Numbered from the stretch's first letter, positions 16,853-25,706 are shown. The stretch is 64,000 bases of DNA from Bacteroidales bacterium (GCA_017480785.1 JAFURZ010000003.1:43573-107572), one strand, 5' to 3'. The notes: generated by a model from the sequence alone, not told the origin. Made by a program: numbers and translations.

Positions 16853-16951
16853 CTACTCATCGCCTACTCTCACATTACTCTTCGCCTTGACAAAATTTAC
16901 TTGAGTAGGCAATAAGTAGGCGGGAAGTACGTTATGAATAGTGGTTAAGTA
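16853..16951. repeat. 11-nt phased array A1
   Basis: Ninety-nine bases that divide exactly into nine 11-nt units. The left units begin CTACT or TTACT (CTACTCATCGC, CTACTCTCACA, TTACTCTTCGC) and the right units end AGTA or AATA (TTACTTGAGTA, GGCAATAAGTA, GGCGGGAAGTA, CGTTATGAATA, GTGGTTAAGTA). The sequence drifts but the spacing does not. It ends 17 bp before the DUF6266 gene. Copies A2-A4 are at 27545, 31380 and 44339. Confidence 0.85.
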
Positions 16952-16968
16952 ATATAAAATATATCATT

Positions 16969-17748
16969 ATGGCAAAGCAATGGGGTAGTTATCTGGGAGG
17001 CTTCTCGGGGAAGCTGGGGCCCGCGGTGGGCTATATGTGGAACGGAATCTGGGTGATGCGCAGCCGTCCCGCGATGGTGCGCAACCCGCGTACCGAACGG
17101 CAGGTGGAGCAGCGCATGCTCTTCAAGCAGGAGGTGCAGCTGGCGGCCAAGATGCGCCGCGGGGTGAACCAGGGGCTCACCGCCCTGGCGCGGCTGGCGC
17201 ACATGACGGCGTACAACCTGTTTGTGAGCCTCAACCAGCGCTGTTTCGGCAGTGCGGACGGACAGTTGACGGTCGACTGGCAGGGCCTGACGCTCAGCGA
17301 GGGGCCGGTGGCGCCGGTGCTGTTCGGCGCGCCGGTGGTCGACGAGGACAACGTGCTGACGGTGGAGTTCGACCGCAACGGGGGTGCGCGGCGGGCGCGG
17401 GCCTTCGACCGGGTGTACCTCTACGTCTATTGTCCCGAGCGGGGCGAGGGGCTGCTGACGGCGCCGGTCGAGCGTGCAGACCGCCGCGTGAGGGTGGCCC
17501 TGCCCGACTGGTTTGCCGGCAAAGCGCTGGAAATCTACGGATTTGTGCAGAATGAGCAGGGCGAGGGGTCGCCGACGGCGTACATTCCTTTCGGTGAGCA
17601 GACCGAGGTGGAGACTGGGCCGGAGGCAGCGGTTGCTTCGGTGCAAACAGCTGGTGAACAGTATGTTCCGGTGAATGTAGGTGTCGATGCCGCCCCTGCC
17701 GGTGCGACGGAGGGTTCAAAACGGACGAAACCGAAGGATGCGGGGTGA
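16969..17748 (+). CDS. DUF6266 family protein
   Basis: A 259-residue protein opening MAKQWGSYLGGFSGKLGPAVGYMW, the typical start of the Bacteroidota DUF6266 family. NPRTERQVEQRMLF follows near residue 40. The middle holds two beta-rich repeats, and the C-terminal 40 residues are low-complexity, rich in Ala, Glu, Pro and Thr. There is no signal peptide and no known function. Members often occur in variable regions, and this copy is unusually GC- and Arg-rich compared with its neighbours. An 11-nt array directly precedes it and may contain or replace its promoter. Confidence 0.8.
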   Translation: MAKQWGSYLGGFSGKLGPAVGYMWNGIWVMRSRPAMVRNPRTERQVEQRMLFKQEVQLAAKMRRGVNQGLTALARLAHMTAYNLFVSLNQRCFGSADGQLTVDWQGLTLSEGPVAPVLFGAPVVDEDNVLTVEFDRNGGARRARAFDRVYLYVYCPERGEGLLTAPVERADRRVRVALPDWFAGKALEIYGFVQNEQGEGSPTAYIPFGEQTEVETGPEAAVASVQTAGEQYVPVNVGVDAAPAGATEGSKRTKPKDAG

Positions 17749-17876
17749 AAAAACAGCCTTTCGGGGGCGTGTTTCGTTAAAAAAGTTTAAAATTTATTAT
17801 CTTTTATATCAACTTCTTACCCTCCGGACCGAGGGCGGGAAGTGTTAAAATGTATTGCTGTATGAAAATTTTTTCG

Positions 17877-17884
17877 TTTCTTTG
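17877..17884 (+). promoter_or_regulatory. -7 box of the acpP promoter
   Basis: TTTCTTTG followed by CACC, one mismatch from TAnnTTTG, about 32 nt before acpP. Confidence 0.5.
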
Positions 17885-17916
17885 CACCCAGTTTTTAATT
17901 CTAAAAAAGGAAAAAA

Positions 17917-18153
17917 ATGTCAGAAATTGCTACTAAAGTTGTCAGTATCATCACCGACAAGCTTGGAGTTGAAGAGAGTCAGGTGGTCCCCGAGGCCAGC
18001 TTCACCAATGATCTTGGCGCCGATTCGCTTGATACCGTCGAGCTGATTATGGAGCTTGAGAAGGAGTTCGACCTCTCCATTCCCGACGAGGAAGCCGAGA
18101 AGATCGTCACCGTTGGCGACGCCATTGCTTTCATCGAGAACAACAAGAAGTAA
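17917..18153 (+). CDS. acpP: Acyl carrier protein
   Basis: A 78-residue acidic four-helix protein that carries acyl chains in fatty acid synthesis. The 4'-phosphopantetheine attachment site is Ser37 in [11 protein letters not shown]. Length and sequence are canonical. fabF follows after a hairpin terminator, the usual acpP-fabF order. The transferase that would load it may be the Sfp-type enzyme at 43419-43913. Confidence 0.96.
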   Translation: MSEIATKVVSIITDKLGVEESQVVPEASFTNDLGADSLDTVELIMELEKEFDLSIPDEEAEKIVTVGDAIAFIENNKK

Positions 18154-18166
18154 GACTTCTTTGATA

Positions 18167-18207
18167 GAAACGTTGAGATGCCAGCCATAGCTGCGTTTCA
18201 ACGTTTC
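18167..18207 (+). terminator. Terminator/attenuator between acpP and fabF
   Basis: 10-bp perfect stem GAAACGTTGA / TCAACGTTTC with a 21-nt loop and a following run of T. It could let acpP be made in excess over fabF. Confidence 0.7.
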
Positions 18208-18240
18208 TTTTTTTCATGCAGTGCCACGTAACAACCCATC

Positions 18241-19485
18241 ATGGAGTTGAAGAGAGTTGTTGTTACGGGTCTTGGAGCGTTGACACCGATAGGCAACGAT
18301 GTGCCCGCATTGTGGGACTCGCTGACGAAGGGTGTGAGCGGCGGTGGCCCGATAACACGTTTTGATGCCACAAAATTCAGGAGCAGGATAGCTGCCGAAC
18401 TGAAGGGTTTCGACCCGCTGAACTATTTTGACCGCAAGGAGATGCGCCTCCTTGACGGCTACACCGTCTATGGCTTGGTGGCCGTGGACGAGGCCATGCG
18501 CGATGCCGGCCTGACCGACGAGAACATCGACAAGTCGCGCATGGGTGTCATCTGGGGTTCGGGCATGGGCGGTGTCACCAGCCTGCAGGATGAGATTATC
18601 GAGTATGCCACCCACGACCGCACGCCGCGCTTCAGCCCCTACTGGGTGCCGAAGGTCATCATAGACATCTGCGCCGGCCAGATAGCCATCCGCTACGGCC
18701 TGCGCGGTCCCAACTACTGCACGGCGGCGGCCTGCGCCTCGAGCGCGGCGGCCATCAGCGACGCCTTCAACCTTATACGGCTGGGCAAGGTGGACGCCAT
18801 GGTGGCCGGCGGCAGCGAGTGTGCCGTGATGGAGGCCGGCATCGGCGGCTTCGGCAACATGCGTGCCCTCTCGACCCGCAACGACGACCCGCAGACGGCG
18901 TCGCGCCCCTATGACAAGGACCGCGACGGCTTCGTGCTGGGCGAAGGGGCCGGCACGCTGGTGCTGGAGGAGCTGGAACACGCCCTGAAGCGTGGGGCCA
19001 AGATATATGCCGAGGTGACAGGTGCGGGCCTTTCGGCCGACGCCTACCACATCACTGCCTCGCATCCCGAGGGCTTGGGGGTCATCAGCGCCATGCGTCA
19101 GGCCATCGAGGAGTCGGGCATGCGGCTCGAGGATGTGGACCACATCAACACCCACGGCACCTCGACGCCCATAGGCGACATCTCGGAGCCCAAGGCCATC
19201 GTGGGCCTCTTCGGCGACCATGCCTACCGGATGGCCATCAACTCGACCAAGTCGATGACGGGCCACCTGCTGGGCGCCGCCGGCGCGGTGGAGAGCATCG
19301 CCACCATCCTGGCCATCAAGCACGGCATCATCCCGCCCACCATCAACCACTTCACCGACGACCCCGACATCCCAGCGCTCGACTTCACCTTCAACCACGC
19401 CAAGCACCGTGAGGTGAACTTCGCCCTGAGCAATGCCTTCGGGTTCGGTGGCCACAATGTGTGTCTGGCCTTTAGAAAGTACTAG
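18241..19485 (+). CDS. fabF: Beta-ketoacyl-ACP synthase II
   Basis: A 414-residue condensing enzyme elongating acyl-ACP with malonyl-ACP. The active-site Cys is in NYCTAAACASSAAAI (near residue 164). The two catalytic His are in NTHGTSTPIGD and KSMTGHLLGAAGAVE, with the C-terminal FGFGGHNVCL. Length is typical. It is followed after 3 bp by rnc, giving the common acpP-fabF-rnc cluster. Confidence 0.96.
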   Translation: MELKRVVVTGLGALTPIGNDVPALWDSLTKGVSGGGPITRFDATKFRSRIAAELKGFDPLNYFDRKEMRLLDGYTVYGLVAVDEAMRDAGLTDENIDKSRMGVIWGSGMGGVTSLQDEIIEYATHDRTPRFSPYWVPKVIIDICAGQIAIRYGLRGPNYCTAAACASSAAAISDAFNLIRLGKVDAMVAGGSECAVMEAGIGGFGNMRALSTRNDDPQTASRPYDKDRDGFVLGEGAGTLVLEELEHALKRGAKIYAEVTGAGLSADAYHITASHPEGLGVISAMRQAIEESGMRLEDVDHINTHGTSTPIGDISEPKAIVGLFGDHAYRMAINSTKSMTGHLLGAAGAVESIATILAIKHGIIPPTINHFTDDPDIPALDFTFNHAKHREVNFALSNAFGFGGHNVCLAFRKY

Positions 19486-19488
19486 TCC

Positions 19489-20217
19489 ATGCCGTTGTTC
19501 GTCCGCCGGAGGGAGAGTCCCGAGTTCTACCGCTTCTTCAGGAATGTGCTCGGCTTCACGCCGCGGCGCACGGAGTTGTATCATATAGCGCTGACGCACA
19601 GCTCGTCGTCGGCCGTCTCCCATGGCCACCGCATCAACAACGAGCGTCTGGAATACCTGGGCGACGCGGTGCTGGGTGCCATCGTGGCGGAATACCTGTA
19701 CCGCAAGTACCCGATGAAGGGCGAGGGCTTCCTCACCGAGATGCGCTCCAAGATAGTGAGCCGCAAGAGCCTGGGCGACCTGGCGCGCAAGATGGGGCTG
19801 CCCGAGCTGGTGGAGCACCAGCGGGGTCAGGAGGGGGCGTTCAAAAGCCTGGGCGGCGACGCCTTCGAGGCCCTCATCGGTGCCGTCTACCTGGAGAAGG
19901 GCTTCCGCTTCACCCGCCGTTTCATTATAGACAAACTCCTCTGCACCTACCTCGACATCGACCAGATTGCCCAGACCGACTGGAACTTCAAGGGCAAGCT
20001 TATCGACTGGGGGCAGAAGAACAGGAAGAAGGTCACTTTCGAGATTGTGCGTACGATGGTGCGCGACCGCGAGGGGCGGCGCGAGTACGAGTGCCGCGTC
20101 AACATCGACGGCAAACCCCAGCAGTCGGCCGTCGGCTACACCATTAAGAGCGCCGAGCAGCTGGCCGCCGAGAAGACCTACAAGGCCATTGCTGAACCGG
20201 CCAACGAAACAAAATAG
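19489..20217 (+). CDS. rnc: Ribonuclease III
   Basis: A 242-residue double-strand-specific endoribonuclease that processes rRNA precursors and structured RNAs. The signature NERLEYLGDAVLG is at residues 46-58. The second acidic cluster is GGDAFEALIGAVYLEKGF, with the catalytic Asp and Glu. A C-terminal dsRNA-binding domain covers about 165-235 (DWNFKGKLIDWGQKN... SAEQLAAEKTYKAI). Given the long hairpins between genes in this genome, this enzyme is a natural candidate to cut them (inference). Confidence 0.94.
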   Translation: MPLFVRRRESPEFYRFFRNVLGFTPRRTELYHIALTHSSSSAVSHGHRINNERLEYLGDAVLGAIVAEYLYRKYPMKGEGFLTEMRSKIVSRKSLGDLARKMGLPELVEHQRGQEGAFKSLGGDAFEALIGAVYLEKGFRFTRRFIIDKLLCTYLDIDQIAQTDWNFKGKLIDWGQKNRKKVTFEIVRTMVRDREGRREYECRVNIDGKPQQSAVGYTIKSAEQLAAEKTYKAIAEPANETK

Positions 20218-20240
20218 AACAAAAACAGACACCTGCTGTT

Positions 20241-22367
20241 ATGAAGCACAAAGCATTGTTTTTCGCACTTGTGGCAATGGTTGTGGCCCTGCCGCAGAAC
20301 ACCCATGCCTACGACTTTTCAGCCGTGGCCCCCAGTGGCCAGACCCTCTATTACAGCATCACCTCCACGGGGGCCGTCGTGGTGCCTCCTATGGAGTATG
20401 GTTGGAATGGTTATGCCAAACCGATGGGGGGCTTGGTGATACCCGACAGCGTGAGCCACAACGGAGTTACCTACGCGGTGGACTCCATCAGATACGAAGC
20501 GTTCTACTATTGCGACAGCCTCAGCTCCGTCAGCGTTCCGGCCACAGTAACAGGCATGGGAAGAGGGGCGTTCAGTCATTGCACGAGGCTGGCATCCGTC
20601 AGCCTTCCGGCTGGGTTGACAAGGCTTGACTCCTCTGTGTTTGGCGACTGTAGTGGACTCACTGCAATTGCTCTTCCAAACGGTCTTGTGTCGATAGGTG
20701 ACAGCGCGTTCCATTACTGCTCCGGCCTTCTCTCTATAACCATCCCCGTCGGAGTGACCAGCATTGGCGACGCTGCCTTCTTCGGATGCGACAACCTTTC
20801 GGAGGTACACTTCCTTTCAGTAAATCCGCCCTCGTTGGATTATGGGTCGTTTTCGATGTATGACACGACGAACATTTACGTGCCCTGCGGCAGGATGGGT
20901 GTCTATCAGACGGCATGGACAGGGCACTATTTTGGCCGCTTTGCCTTCTATGAGGACGTTGCCGGGGTGTCAATAGCTGTGGCGAGCAGCAACGACGTTT
21001 ATGGCACGGCGCAGGTCGTGATGCAGAACGGCAGCAGTGTGTTGTGCACAGACTCGAGTGCCATCATCCTGGCCATGCCGAACTACGGCTACCACTTCAC
21101 GCAGTGGAGCAATGGCAGCACGGCAAACCCTGACACGCTCTACCTGTCGGGCGACAGCACGGTTTCCGCATCGTTTGCCAAGAACAGCTACACCCTGACA
21201 GTGCAGAGCAACGACAGCACCATTGGCGAGGTGACTGGCAGCGGAGTGTACGAATATCTCGACGTTGCACACATCACTGCTACCTGCCGGCTGCCTCACT
21301 ACCACTTTGTGCGGTGGAGCGACGGCAACACGGCGGCGACGCGGCAGCTGGTGGTCACGGACGACACCTGGCTGACGGCCATTTTTGCCATCGACACGCA
21401 CAGCGTCACCCTGCTGGCCAATAACAGCGACTATGGCACCGTGACGGGTGTCGCCGCCGCAGCCTATGGCAGCGAGGTGGTCATTACGGCTACGGCCGCC
21501 GAGGGCTACCACTTTGGCGAGTGGAGCACCGGCAGCAGGAGAAACCCCGACACGCTGACGGTGGTCGGCGACACCACAGTGACGGCAACCTTCGCCATCG
21601 ATGTGGATCCCTCGCTCTGCGTAGTCACTGTGCAGAACGGGCGCAACATGCTGGTGTGGAACAAGGAAATCCCCACGGCGCACTATAACCTCTATCGCGA
21701 AAGCACGGTGGCGGGTGAATACGAACAGATTGCCACTGTGCCATACGACTCGCTGTCGCAATGGGTGGACTCTGCGTCGCGCCCCATGACACGTAGCTAT
21801 CGCTACCGCATCAGTGGCACCGACAGCTACGGCCACGAGTCGCGGTTGAGCGAGATACACAAGACGATGCACCTTACAATCAACCAGGGCCTTGGGAGCA
21901 CCTGGAACCTTGTGTGGACAGAGTACGAGGGCGCCGCCTACACCACCTATATCATCTATCGCGGCACCAGTGCTTCGGACATTCACCAGATTGATGTGAT
22001 GCCGTCGGGCTACACCTCCTACACCGACGAGGAGGCTCCCACGGGCGAGGTGTATTACCAGGTGGGTGTAATGATGGCTAATCCTTGCGCTGCTACCAAG
22101 GCTGCCACCATCAGCCTGAGCAACATCGCCACCAATGGGAGTGTAGGTATATCGCCGGTGACGGATGGTGGTGTGACGGTCTATGCCCAGAACGGCAACA
22201 TCGTTGTGGTCGAGGATGAAGGACGGAAGTCGAAGGTCAGCGTCTACGACATGGTGGGACGTTGTGTGGCGTCGGGCCGGCAGTCGGAGTACCAAGTGCC
22301 GACGGCGGGCGTGTACATGGTCAAAATCGGCGACTGCCCTGCGCGCAAGGTGGTTGTGGCGCGCTGA
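20241..22367 (+). CDS. BspA-like leucine-rich repeat protein with InlB repeats, T9SS tail
   Basis: A 708-residue exported protein. The signal peptide ends THA|Y, the only signal-peptidase-I substrate in the window without Gln at +1. Residues about 60-235 are LRR_5/BspA repeats (SVSVPATVTGMGRGAFSHC type). About 238-455 are three InlB-type B-repeats (YTLTVQSNDSTIGEVTGSG... FVRWSDG...). About 455-630 hold two fibronectin-III-like units, and the last 70 residues form a T9SS type A-like tail (VSVYDMVGRCV, GVYMVKI). BspA proteins mediate surface contact. It follows rnc by 23 bp but has no role in common with it. Confidence 0.88.
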   Translation: MKHKALFFALVAMVVALPQNTHAYDFSAVAPSGQTLYYSITSTGAVVVPPMEYGWNGYAKPMGGLVIPDSVSHNGVTYAVDSIRYEAFYYCDSLSSVSVPATVTGMGRGAFSHCTRLASVSLPAGLTRLDSSVFGDCSGLTAIALPNGLVSIGDSAFHYCSGLLSITIPVGVTSIGDAAFFGCDNLSEVHFLSVNPPSLDYGSFSMYDTTNIYVPCGRMGVYQTAWTGHYFGRFAFYEDVAGVSIAVASSNDVYGTAQVVMQNGSSVLCTDSSAIILAMPNYGYHFTQWSNGSTANPDTLYLSGDSTVSASFAKNSYTLTVQSNDSTIGEVTGSGVYEYLDVAHITATCRLPHYHFVRWSDGNTAATRQLVVTDDTWLTAIFAIDTHSVTLLANNSDYGTVTGVAAAAYGSEVVITATAAEGYHFGEWSTGSRRNPDTLTVVGDTTVTATFAIDVDPSLCVVTVQNGRNMLVWNKEIPTAHYNLYRESTVAGEYEQIATVPYDSLSQWVDSASRPMTRSYRYRISGTDSYGHESRLSEIHKTMHLTINQGLGSTWNLVWTEYEGAAYTTYIIYRGTSASDIHQIDVMPSGYTSYTDEEAPTGEVYYQVGVMMANPCAATKAATISLSNIATNGSVGISPVTDGGVTVYAQNGNIVVVEDEGRKSKVSVYDMVGRCVASGRQSEYQVPTAGVYMVKIGDCPARKVVVAR

Positions 22368-22403
22368 CAGAAAAATGTGAGGTCACAGGGCAATAATTGT
22401 GCA

Positions 22404-22422
22404 AGGTCTACGTTATAGACCT
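22404..22422. promoter_or_regulatory. Palindrome just upstream of the phosphohexomutase gene
   Basis: AGGTCTA - CGTTA - TAGACCT, a perfect 7-bp inverted repeat whose right end is 17 nt before ATG 22440 and overlaps the expected promoter. It could be an operator or a small hairpin. Confidence 0.4.
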
Positions 22423-22439
22423 AAATAATTATTTGCACT

Positions 22440-24191
22440 ATGGATATCAATGCTTTGAATATCGACGAGAGCGCCAAGCAGAATGCGTTGGCATGGCTCA
22501 ATGGAGAATATGACGAGGCCACCAAGCAGGCCATCCGCGACATGGCGGAGCAGAACCCCGCGGAACTTAACGAGAGCTTCTATCGCCACTTGGAGTTCGG
22601 CACCGGCGGCCTGCGCGGCATCATGGGCGTGGGCACCAACCGAATGAACAAGTACACGGTGGCCATGGCTACCCAGGGACTTGCCAACTACGTGCGTAAG
22701 GTCAATCCCGACGAGAAAGAACTGCGCGCCGCCGTCAGCCACGACAGCCGCAACCACAGCCGCGAGTTCGCTGAGATTACCGCGTCGGTGCTCGCCGCCA
22801 ATGGCTTCAAGGTGTACCTCTTCGACGGCATGCGTCCCACGCCGGAGCTGAGCTTCGCCGTGCGCCACTTCCAGTGCCACACCGGCGTGATGGTCACCGC
22901 CTCGCACAACCCCAAGGAGTACAACGGCTACAAGGCCTACTGGAGCGACGGCTGCCAGCTGACCGCCCCGCACGACGAGGCTGTCATCGACGAGGTGCTG
23001 AAGATAAAGGCTGTATCCGACGTCAAGATGACCGGCGGCGAGCAGAACATCGTCACCATCGGCGAGGATGTGGACAAGGTCTATCTGGCCCGCGTGGAGC
23101 GGAACGCCCTCAATCCAGAGGTCATCCGCAAGCACCACGACGTGAAGATAGTCTACACCCCGCTGCACGGTACCGGCATCACCCTCATCCCGCGCATGCT
23201 GAAGCAGCTGGGCTTCACCAACGTGAACGTGGTGGAGGCCCAGGCTGTGCCCGACGGCAACTTCCCCACCACCCCCTCGCCCAACCCCGAGGAGCGGGCT
23301 GCCATGAGCATGGCCGTGGACCTGGCCAAGCAGATTGACGCCGACATTGTTTTCGCCTCCGACCCCGACGCCGACCGCGTGGGCGTGGCCGTGAAGCGTC
23401 CCGATGGCGAATGGATGCTCCTCAACGGCAACCAGACCATGAGCGTGCTCTTCTACTACATCGTCAAGCAGTGGCAGGAGAAGCAACTGCTCACGGGCAA
23501 CGAGTTCATGGTGAAGACCATCGTCACCAGCGAGCTGCCGGCCGACATCGCCACCCGCGCCGGTATCAAGATATACGACGTGCTGACGGGCTTCAAGTTC
23601 ATCGGCAGCAAGATACGCGAACTGGAGGGCCTGGAGACCTTCATCGCCGGCGGCGAAGAGAGCTACGGCTACATGATTGGCGACTTCGTGCGCGACAAGG
23701 ACGCCGTGGCGGCCTGCTCGATGATTGCCGAGATAGCCGCCTGGGCACTGGAGCAGGGCAAGACCTTCTTCGACGTGCTGGTCGACATCTACCGCGAGTA
23801 CGGCTTCTACAAAGAAGGCCTGCTGAGCGTGGTGCGCAAGGGCAAGAGCGGCGCCGAGGAGATACAGCAGATGATGGCCGACTACCGCAGCAATCCGCCG
23901 CAGGAAATCGACGGCGAGCGCGTGGTCTGCATCAAGGACTACAAGACCCACGAGAGCAAGGATTTGGTGAGCGGCAGGGTGTCGCACCTTGACCTGCCCA
24001 CCAGCAACGTGCTGCAGTTCTTCACCGACCGTGGCAACAAAGTCACCGTACGCCCCAGCGGCACCGAGCCCAAGATAAAGTTCTACTTTGGCGTGAAAGG
24101 CGAACTCTGCTGCAAAGAGTGCTTTGACCAGACCAACGCCGCCCTGGACGCCAAGATCGAGAGCATCAAGCGGAGCCTGAAGCTGGTGTAA
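22440..24191 (+). CDS. Phospho-sugar mutase (phosphoglucomutase/phosphomannomutase family)
   Basis: A 583-residue alpha-D-phosphohexomutase. The phosphoserine loop is TASHNPKEYNGYK (Ser near residue 150). The Mg-binding loop is DPDADRVGVAV, the sugar-binding loop GGEESYGYMIGDF, and the phosphate-binding loop RPSGTEPKIKFY near the C-terminus. The length of about 580 residues fits the PGM2-like subgroup, which acts on glucose- or mannose-phosphate and, in some members, ribose-phosphate. The exact substrate cannot be told. The promoter region is compact, with only about 70 bp after the previous gene. Confidence 0.93.
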   Translation: MDINALNIDESAKQNALAWLNGEYDEATKQAIRDMAEQNPAELNESFYRHLEFGTGGLRGIMGVGTNRMNKYTVAMATQGLANYVRKVNPDEKELRAAVSHDSRNHSREFAEITASVLAANGFKVYLFDGMRPTPELSFAVRHFQCHTGVMVTASHNPKEYNGYKAYWSDGCQLTAPHDEAVIDEVLKIKAVSDVKMTGGEQNIVTIGEDVDKVYLARVERNALNPEVIRKHHDVKIVYTPLHGTGITLIPRMLKQLGFTNVNVVEAQAVPDGNFPTTPSPNPEERAAMSMAVDLAKQIDADIVFASDPDADRVGVAVKRPDGEWMLLNGNQTMSVLFYYIVKQWQEKQLLTGNEFMVKTIVTSELPADIATRAGIKIYDVLTGFKFIGSKIRELEGLETFIAGGEESYGYMIGDFVRDKDAVAACSMIAEIAAWALEQGKTFFDVLVDIYREYGFYKEGLLSVVRKGKSGAEEIQQMMADYRSNPPQEIDGERVVCIKDYKTHESKDLVSGRVSHLDLPTSNVLQFFTDRGNKVTVRPSGTEPKIKFYFGVKGELCCKECFDQTNAALDAKIESIKRSLKLV

Positions 24192-24214
24192 TACGATAGA
24201 ACCTGCTTACATTT

Positions 24215-24239
24215 GGAGCCCACGCATTGCGTGGGCTCC
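24215..24239 (+). terminator. Intrinsic terminator after the phosphohexomutase gene
   Basis: Perfect 11-bp stem GGAGCCCACGC / GCGTGGGCTCC, ATT loop, then TTCTTTTT. Confidence 0.9.
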
Positions 24240-24302
24240 TTCTTTTTCCTACTGAAAACCAGTTATATCTAACTTTTTCCTTGCCAAATAGAAAAAAGTT
24301 TG

Positions 24303-24310
24303 TACCTTTG
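24303..24310 (+). promoter_or_regulatory. -7 box before a structured leader or ncRNA
   Basis: TACCTTTG followed by CACC, an exact match. The next start codon is over 300 nt downstream, so the transcript begins with a long untranslated segment. Confidence 0.65.
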
Positions 24311-24315
24311 CACCT

Positions 24316-24600
24316 GTAAACCGCAAGAGAGCGGCTTGCCGAAAGAAAGCGCATTTTCGCCTTATTCCGACTGTGTGAATCTCGACAATTTACGCAATGA
24401 CTGCAATGTACAGGAATAAAGGAGTCACGAGATGCTTCCATGGGATTGTTACATCCACATGTGGAGCAATTCAGCATACCTTTATATTCACATTGCAGGG
24501 AAGTCGAGACCCTCACACAGGAAGATAGAGACATAGATGGATGGCTCCACTTTCTTCGTTGTGTAAATCGAATACTCCGCCGAGCCAGGGGACAGAAGTT
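24316..24600 (+). ncRNA. Candidate rod-shaped structured RNA (6S-like) or long leader
   Basis: This 285-nt stretch contains no plausible coding frame but several nested complementary segments. CTGTGTGA/ATCTCGAC at 24371-24386 pairs with 24503-24520. CTGCAATGT at 24401-24409 pairs perfectly with ACATTGCAG at 24490-24498, and the inner AATAAAGG pairs with CCTTTAT. An outer CGAAAGAAAG pairs with CTTTCTTCG near 24551-24559. The result is one long hairpin with an internal bubble, the overall shape of 6S RNA. A -7 box precedes it, but I see no clear terminator after it, so it may instead be the 5' leader of the lipoprotein gene at 24632. Family not identified. Confidence 0.45.
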
Positions 24601-24631
24601 GCGCACGACACGGACCTAGTGCTTATGCGAG

Positions 24632-25024
24632 ATGAAGAAATCTCTACTTTTTGTGGCTGTAGCCACTGCTACTCTTACACTGGCCTCCTGTGGCTCTATC
24701 CCTGGAATGACCACCACTTCGGAGGAACATTACACTGAAAGTCGCGAACTTGAGGTTGTCACCCCGTCACAGTTTACCCCAATCAAGGGCCATGTGCAGG
24801 TCAACTCTGTCCGCATCAAGAAAGAGCTGCGTTTCTCGGCCTCCGATGTAGCCCGTATGGGTGGCGATATCGACAAAATCAAGGCTCGCGCCTCGTTTAT
24901 GGTTCTGGACGAGTACAGCGCCGACGAGTTGATATCGCCGCTGTACGACATCAAGTCCAACAATGACGGCTCCTACACAGTCACGGTCATCGGCTATACA
25001 GGCAAGCTCGTGTTTGACAAATAA
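24632..25024 (+). CDS. Small lipoprotein
   Basis: A 130-residue lipoprotein with Cys20 in the lipobox LASC. The mature part starts GSIPGMTTTSEE and has a beta-rich C-terminal half (ASFMVLDEYSADELISPLYDI, GSYTVTVIGYTGKLVF). I do not recognise the family. It precedes a small exported protein gene by 3 bp, so the two probably form a unit. Confidence 0.75.
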   Translation: MKKSLLFVAVATATLTLASCGSIPGMTTTSEEHYTESRELEVVTPSQFTPIKGHVQVNSVRIKKELRFSASDVARMGGDIDKIKARASFMVLDEYSADELISPLYDIKSNNDGSYTVTVIGYTGKLVFDK

Positions 25025-25027
25025 TAC

Positions 25028-25639
25028 ATGGCAATGAAAAAAACATTGATTATACTTGTGCTTTGTACGCTCACTATTGGGGCAGTGGCTCAAACCAAGA
25101 AGGTGGTGAAGACACGAAATGTCACCACCCAATATATCGCCCAGCCTGCGATAATGTATATTGGTATTGGTGGTGGAGAATATATTTATAAGGGTAAACG
25201 TACTATCGACCGGAGGTCGGTCCATATTGAGGATGCTCCCTATGAATACCAAACAGGAATTGTAGGATTGCAGGGTGGTTACCTCTACTCCCTTTTCGGT
25301 GATATGAACAAGTCTTTGACACCGTATGTGGGAGGAGAGGGAATACTGGGTTTAGCGTCCGCCTACGGAGTATCGTTGGCCATACAGGCCAGTGCGGTTG
25401 CAGGAGTGATGATTGGAGGACCCTCGTTCCGTCTCGACATCCGGTTGCTGCCCCAGTTGACTTATTTTGGGGATGGAGAATATCGTTATATCGCGGACGG
25501 TAACTACTACGCCGATAACGAGAGGGCCAGTTCTCTGCGACCTAATCTTGCACTTCGGGCAGGTGTATGGTTTAACCACTTCAACTTCTATTTGCAGTAC
25601 AATAACACCGTTAGCGCAGGTATTGCCTGGCGGCTATAG
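25028..25639 (+). CDS. Small outer-membrane beta-barrel-like protein
   Basis: A 203-residue exported protein, signal peptide cleaving AVA|Q (start at ATG 25028 or, two codons later, 25034). The body has short amphipathic strands rich in Gly and Tyr (AIMYIGIGGGEYIYKG, GIVGLQGGYLYSLFGDM, FNFYLQYNNTVSAGIAWRL), ending in an aromatic/hydrophobic strand as barrel proteins do. Length suggests 8 strands. No family recognised. It is coupled to the preceding lipoprotein. Confidence 0.7.
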   Translation: MAMKKTLIILVLCTLTIGAVAQTKKVVKTRNVTTQYIAQPAIMYIGIGGGEYIYKGKRTIDRRSVHIEDAPYEYQTGIVGLQGGYLYSLFGDMNKSLTPYVGGEGILGLASAYGVSLAIQASAVAGVMIGGPSFRLDIRLLPQLTYFGDGEYRYIADGNYYADNERASSLRPNLALRAGVWFNHFNFYLQYNNTVSAGIAWRL

Positions 25640-25706
25640 TGGTTGTCACAGACATTTTCCACGGGGCGGTACAATAATTTGTGCCGCCCCGCGTTGTTAT
25701 GCCACT

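Noticed and set aside
16853-16951. 11-nt arrays as a CRISPR array
   Set aside because: Units are 11 nt with no alternation of constant repeat and unique spacer, and no cas gene is present.
18214-20232. A 672-codon minus-strand frame over fabF and rnc
   Set aside because: The + strand carries two unmistakable enzymes with catalytic motifs; the antisense product has none.
24166-24606. A 146-codon minus-strand frame over the structured RNA region
   Set aside because: Cys/Arg/Ser-rich with no recognisable start context or family, and it runs across the terminator; the nested complementarity explains the sequence better.
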